Assembly (NCBI GenBank): GCA_900549445.1
Contig: UROS01000033.1
Span: 1-16,883, forward strand
From: an uncultured Porphyromonadaceae bacterium
Lineage (GTDB): Bacteria; Bacteroidota; Bacteroidia; Bacteroidales; Muribaculaceae
Length of the DNA stretch: 16,883 nucleotides
Direction of reading: 5' to 3'
Below the pieces are notes generated by a model. The model saw only the letters and a list, made by a program, of their open reading frames with translations, was not told where the DNA came from and searched no databases. This document shows, piece after piece, positions 13,402 through 16,883 of the stretch (the first letter of the stretch is position 1; each line of letters starts with the position of its first letter). The position numbers and the translations under genes are program-made.

Positions 13402-15801
13402 ATGCATACCAATCTCAAACTTACCGCCGCGATGCTTGTGGCATTCGCAGCTGCAGCAAATGCAGCCCAGGCAGGCACTCCTAAACTCTGGTATCAGACA
13501 CCGGCCAAGGAGTGGATGGAAGCCGTGCCGCTCGGCAACGGCCGTATCGGCGCGATGGTGTTCGGCGGCATCGACCGCGACCGCATCGCCCTCAACGAAG
13601 TGACCCTCTGGGCCGGTCAGCGCGACTCGCTCCAGAACGACGGCTGCGGACCCGAACGCCTTGCTGAAATCCGCCGGGCCTTTTTCAGCGGCGACCTCGA
13701 CCGCGGAAACGAACTCACCCAAAAATACCTCACAGGCCACAACACCTCGTTCGGCACCCATCTGCCGCTTGGCGAAATGGTGATGGAATTCGAGTATCCA
13801 GGCAAAACGGTGGAAAACTACAGGCGCGAGCTCGACCTGTCAACCGCAGTAGCAACCACAACCTTCACCCGCGGCGGAGTCACTTACACCCGCAGCTATA
13901 TCTGCGACTATCCCGACGACGTGATGGCCGTAAACATCGCTGCCGACCGTCCGGGAGCAGTCACAATGACCCTGTCAACCGACCTTCTGCGCGAATCGGC
14001 CGTCAAGGCCTCTTCCGACGGCATCTATCTCGACGGCAAAGTGAATTATCCGATGTTCGGCCCCGGCGGCGTGGAATTCGCCGCCGACATGCGCCTTGAG
14101 CCAAAGGGCGGAACCATCAACGTTACCGACGGCAAAGTAAAGGTAACCGGCGCCGACGCCGTTACCATATATATAGATGTACGCACGGACTACGACAATC
14201 CCGACTACGCTTCCGACGTGAAAACCACCACTGCCGGAGCGGCCGGCAAAGGATTCGCCGCTCTCAAGGCCAACACCGTGGCCGACCATTCGGCGCTCTT
14301 CAACCGCATGGACATACGCATCGGAAAAGATGACCGCTCGGATCTTCCCACCGACGTGCGCCTGCGCCTTGCCAAAAACGGCGCGGAAGATCCTGATTTC
14401 GACGCTCTTTTTTTCCAGTACGGCAGATACATGCAGATTGCGTCGTCGCGCCCAAATTCGCCGCTCGCATCAAATCTTCAGGGAATCTGGAACGACAACC
14501 TCGCCTGCCATATGGCGTGGACATGCGACTATCATCTCGACATCAACATCAACCAGAACTACTGGTCACCGAACCGCACGAACCTCGCCGAGTGCAACGT
14601 GCCGATGTTCAACTACGTGAAGCTCCTCGAAAAATACGGCTCTGAAACCGCGCGGAAGCTCTACGGATGCCGCGGATGGTGCGCCCACACCGTAACCAAT
14701 CCATGGGGCTTCACCGCGCCGGGCGGCTACGTGGGCTGGGCGCTCTGCCCTACCGCCGGAGCGTGGCTCGCAACCGAGCTATGGAGCCACTATCTATATA
14801 CACTCGACACTGACTATCTGCGCGATACCGGCTATCCTCTGCTTAAAAGCTGCGCCGAATTCTTCACCGATTATCTCGTGGAGGATCCCAACACCGGCTA
14901 TCTCGTGAGCGGCCCCTCTATCTCGCCCGAAAACGGCTACCGCACGGCCGAGGGCAAGGATTATCCTACAGCCATGGGCGTGACAATCGACCGCAACATC
15001 GTGGAGCAGATCTATACCGCCTGCATAGAATCTTCGAAAATACTCGGCGTCGACAAAAAATTCGCCGCACGCCTGAAAAAGGATATCCGCCGGCTGCCGC
15101 CGCTCACTGTCGGTTCCGACGGACAGGTCAAGGAATGGCTCTACGACGTAAACCGCTCTGACCCGTCGCACCGCCACTCGTCGCATCTCACCGCTCTCTA
15201 TCCCTTCGGCCAGATTTCAGCATCGAAGACTCCCGAACTCATGGCGGCTTCCGCCAAGGGCCTTGATATTCAGACTGCTTCGGCCAACTGGGAGGACACC
15301 GAATGGTCGACAGCCAACATGCTCTGCTTCCAGGCGTTCCTCAAGAACGGTAACCGCGCCCACTCATGGCTCCAGAACCTCTTCAAGGTATTCACCCGCG
15401 AGAATCTCATGACAGTTTCGCCCGCAGGCGTGGCAGGAGCCAACGAAGACATCTTCAGTTTCGACGCCACCGAGGCTTCCGTTGCCGGAATGTGCGACAT
15501 GCTCCTGCAGAGCCACGACGGCTTTATCGAATTCCTCCCCGCGCTTCCCGACCTCTGGCAGGAAGGGGAAGTGAAGGGCATCTGCGCCCGCGGCGCCATC
15601 GAGGCTGACCTCGCATGGAACGGCGGAAAGATGAAGAACGCCGAACTCCGCGCCGGCAAGGACACCTCCTTCAACCTCCTCATTCCTGAAGGCACGGCTC
15701 CCGAGATCACCCTCGACGGAAAAGCCTTCACCCCCAAGGCAAAAGACGGCAAAATCAACGTCGCCATGAAGAAAGGTCAGAAACTCAACCTCAGTTTCTG
15801 A
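13402..15801 (+). CDS. GH95-family alpha-L-fucosidase (or alpha-L-galactosidase), exported
   Basis: The 799-residue enzyme begins with a Sec signal peptide (hydrophobic 8-20, cleavage likely after AAQA, 21-24) and no lipobox, so it is probably periplasmic. An N-terminal beta-sandwich domain (about 27-260) opens with the GH95 pattern PLGNGRIGAMVFGG (43-56) and NEVTLWAG. The (alpha/alpha)6 catalytic region (about 295-700) has SNLQGIWND (357-365), SGPSISPENGYR (503-514), HRHSSHLTALYPF and MLLQSHDGFIEFLPALP. By comparison with Bifidobacterium bifidum AfcA, E510 would be the general acid, N382 the Asn acting as base and D688 its partner; the position of AfcA Asn421 appears to be Asp380. GH95 enzymes invert at alpha-1,2-linked fucose, and some act on alpha-L-galactose, so exact specificity is open. 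Length is normal for the family. It is the first gene of a plus-strand pair, divergent from the SusCD operon. Confidence 0.93.
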   Translation: MHTNLKLTAAMLVAFAAAANAAQAGTPKLWYQTPAKEWMEAVPLGNGRIGAMVFGGIDRDRIALNEVTLWAGQRDSLQNDGCGPERLAEIRRAFFSGDLDRGNELTQKYLTGHNTSFGTHLPLGEMVMEFEYPGKTVENYRRELDLSTAVATTTFTRGGVTYTRSYICDYPDDVMAVNIAADRPGAVTMTLSTDLLRESAVKASSDGIYLDGKVNYPMFGPGGVEFAADMRLEPKGGTINVTDGKVKVTGADAVTIYIDVRTDYDNPDYASDVKTTTAGAAGKGFAALKANTVADHSALFNRMDIRIGKDDRSDLPTDVRLRLAKNGAEDPDFDALFFQYGRYMQIASSRPNSPLASNLQGIWNDNLACHMAWTCDYHLDININQNYWSPNRTNLAECNVPMFNYVKLLEKYGSETARKLYGCRGWCAHTVTNPWGFTAPGGYVGWALCPTAGAWLATELWSHYLYTLDTDYLRDTGYPLLKSCAEFFTDYLVEDPNTGYLVSGPSISPENGYRTAEGKDYPTAMGVTIDRNIVEQIYTACIESSKILGVDKKFAARLKKDIRRLPPLTVGSDGQVKEWLYDVNRSDPSHRHSSHLTALYPFGQISASKTPELMAASAKGLDIQTASANWEDTEWSTANMLCFQAFLKNGNRAHSWLQNLFKVFTRENLMTVSPAGVAGANEDIFSFDATEASVAGMCDMLLQSHDGFIEFLPALPDLWQEGEVKGICARGAIEADLAWNGGKMKNAELRAGKDTSFNLLIPEGTAPEITLDGKAFTPKAKDGKINVAMKKGQKLNLSF

Positions 15802-15858
15802 TATTTCCGAACAGAAACCACATTATTAAGAATTATAGAATTATAACATAGACCAGAC

Positions 15859-16883
15859 ATGAATAAACCGACACTTTTCGCCGCATTAGCGCTCGCGCTC
15901 TCAGCGCTTACCGCAGGTGCGGAAGTAGCCACCCGGCAGCTCCACGACGGCTGGAAGTTCCGGCAGCAGCGATCCGACAACTGGTTCCCCGCAACCGTGC
16001 CCGGAACCGTCCACACCGACCTTATGGCCAACGACCTCATCGAAGACCCGTTCTACCGCCTCAACGAGCGCACCGTACAGTGGGTCGATAAAGAGGACTG
16101 GTGGTATGAGACGACCTTCAAGGCTACTGCCGGCGAAGTAGCGGCCGAGAACCAGGAACTCGTGTTCTACGGCCTCGACACCTACGCCAAGATCTACCTC
16201 AACCACCAGCTCATAGACTACACCAACAACATGCACCGCACCTGGCGCTACAGCGTCAAGGGCATACTCAAGGAGGGCGACAATCTTCTCGAAGTCCAGT
16301 TCGATTCTCCCATAAAAGTCGATCTTCCGAAATACGACAAATTCGACTATACGTTCAATACCGGGCCTGACCAGTCGCAGAACGGCGGCATATTCAACAA
16401 AACGCTGTCGATTTTCGCACGCAAGGCAGGTTATCACTACGGATGGGACTGGGGCCCCAGACTCGTGACTTCCGGTATCTGGCGTCCCATAGAGCTCCAG
16501 ACCTGGACCGGCCAGCGCATCGACGACGTGCAGTACATCCAGAAAAACGTCACCGCCAAGCGCGCCGATCTCTCGACAGTGGTCGAAATCCGCTCCGACG
16601 CCGACGTTGAGAAGGCCGAAATCGCCATCGCCGCCAACGGCAAAACCGTTGCCACCAAGGAAACAGCGCTCAAGAAGGGCGTCAAAACCGTAAGTCTCGA
16701 CTATTCGGTGAAAAATCCGCGCCTCTGGTGGAGCAACGGCCTGGGCGAACCTTATCTCTACAACTTCACCGCCACTCTCAGCGTTGGCGGCGACAAGGTT
16801 GAGGCACGCGACGAGGAAATAGGCCTCCGTTCGCTCAAGCTCATCCACCATCCCGACGCCGACGGCCACTGCCTCTACTTCGA
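15859..16883 (+). CDS. GH2-family beta-mannosidase, exported, 3' end outside window
   Basis: The frame from ATG 15859 stays open to the window end, giving 341 of an expected 850 or so residues. A Sec signal peptide covers about 1-21 (MNKPTLFAALALALSALTAG, then AEV), without a lipobox. Residues 27-205 form the GH2 sugar-binding jelly roll, with WFPATVPGTVHTDL (42-55), YGLDTYAKIYLN (104-115) and GYHYGWDWGPR (191-201); the WDWGP motif, with D197, separates beta-mannosidases from other GH2 enzymes. Residues about 215-320 are the immunoglobulin-like domain, with RLWWSNGLGEPYLY (288-301). The TIM barrel and both catalytic glutamates lie beyond the edge, so activity cannot be checked. It starts 57 bases after the GH95 stop, with no convincing terminator between, so the two are probably co-transcribed. 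It would release terminal beta-mannose, for example from an N-glycan core or from mannan oligosaccharides. Confidence 0.93.
   Translation, partial: MNKPTLFAALALALSALTAGAEVATRQLHDGWKFRQQRSDNWFPATVPGTVHTDLMANDLIEDPFYRLNERTVQWVDKEDWWYETTFKATAGEVAAENQELVFYGLDTYAKIYLNHQLIDYTNNMHRTWRYSVKGILKEGDNLLEVQFDSPIKVDLPKYDKFDYTFNTGPDQSQNGGIFNKTLSIFARKAGYHYGWDWGPRLVTSGIWRPIELQTWTGQRIDDVQYIQKNVTAKRADLSTVVEIRSDADVEKAEIAIAANGKTVATKETALKKGVKTVSLDYSVKNPRLWWSNGLGEPYLYNFTATLSVGGDKVEARDEEIGLRSLKLIHHPDADGHCLYF

Noticed and set aside
15794..15818. Stem-loop GTTTCTG / CAGAAAC with an 11-base loop across the GH95 stop codon
   Set aside because: Only 7 bp, A/T-containing, and no following T-run, so not supported as a terminator; read-through into the GH2 gene is more likely.
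15830..15845. Tandem GAATTATA x2 before the GH2 start
   Set aside because: A short AT-rich repeat in a leader that is AT-rich as usual in Bacteroidales; no reason to call it a regulatory site.
15901..16869. 322-residue open frame on the minus strand opposite the GH2 gene
   Set aside because: Antisense shadow of the beta-mannosidase coding sequence, which has clear family motifs on the plus strand.

Overview
The window looks like a piece of a Bacteroidales genome, probably a gut species; Muribaculaceae would fit, but that is a guess. The evidence is a complete SusC/SusD pair, lipoproteins with the C-S-D-D start typical of Bacteroidota surface lipoproteins, a TAnnTTTG-type promoter element, and glycoside hydrolases of families common in this order. 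The left end is a sequencing artefact: bases 1-22 are a Nextera/Tn5 adapter tail, so the contig really begins at about base 23.

Layout. From 13002 down to the left edge, seven genes lie head to tail on the minus strand with gaps of 2-29 bases, which suggests one operon. In transcription order they are: a 4x fasciclin (FAS1) lipoprotein (13002-10384), a SusC-type TonB-dependent transporter (10372-7097), a SusD-type lipoprotein (7075-5519), two tandem paralogous lipoproteins with two FAS1 domains and a C-terminal beta-rich module (5489-3618 and 3615-1765), a diverged third lipoprotein of the same design (1742-159), and the first 44 residues of another exported protein (153 to the edge). A 399-bp AT-rich divergent intergenic region (13003-13401) separates this operon from a plus-strand pair: a GH95 alpha-L-fucosidase-type enzyme (13402-15801) and a GH2 beta-mannosidase-type enzyme cut off by the right edge (15859 onward).

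How the genes may work together. This is a polysaccharide utilisation locus. The surface lipoproteins and SusD would capture a glycan, SusC would import oligosaccharides using TonB, and the two Sec-exported enzymes would trim alpha-fucose (or alpha-L-galactose) and beta-mannose in the periplasm. The substrate is not proven; fucosylated host glycans or fucosylated/mannose-containing plant glycans would both fit.

The unusual part is the FAS1 content: about ten FAS1 domains in four lipoproteins around one SusC/D pair, with a FAS1 gene ahead of susC. FAS1 domains are best known as adhesion modules, so this may be an adhesion-coupled or FAS1-based glycan capture system. The divergent intergenic region holds repeated TGCAAATTTGAC-type motifs that could be operators. 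No regulator, RNA gene, mobile element or CRISPR array was seen.
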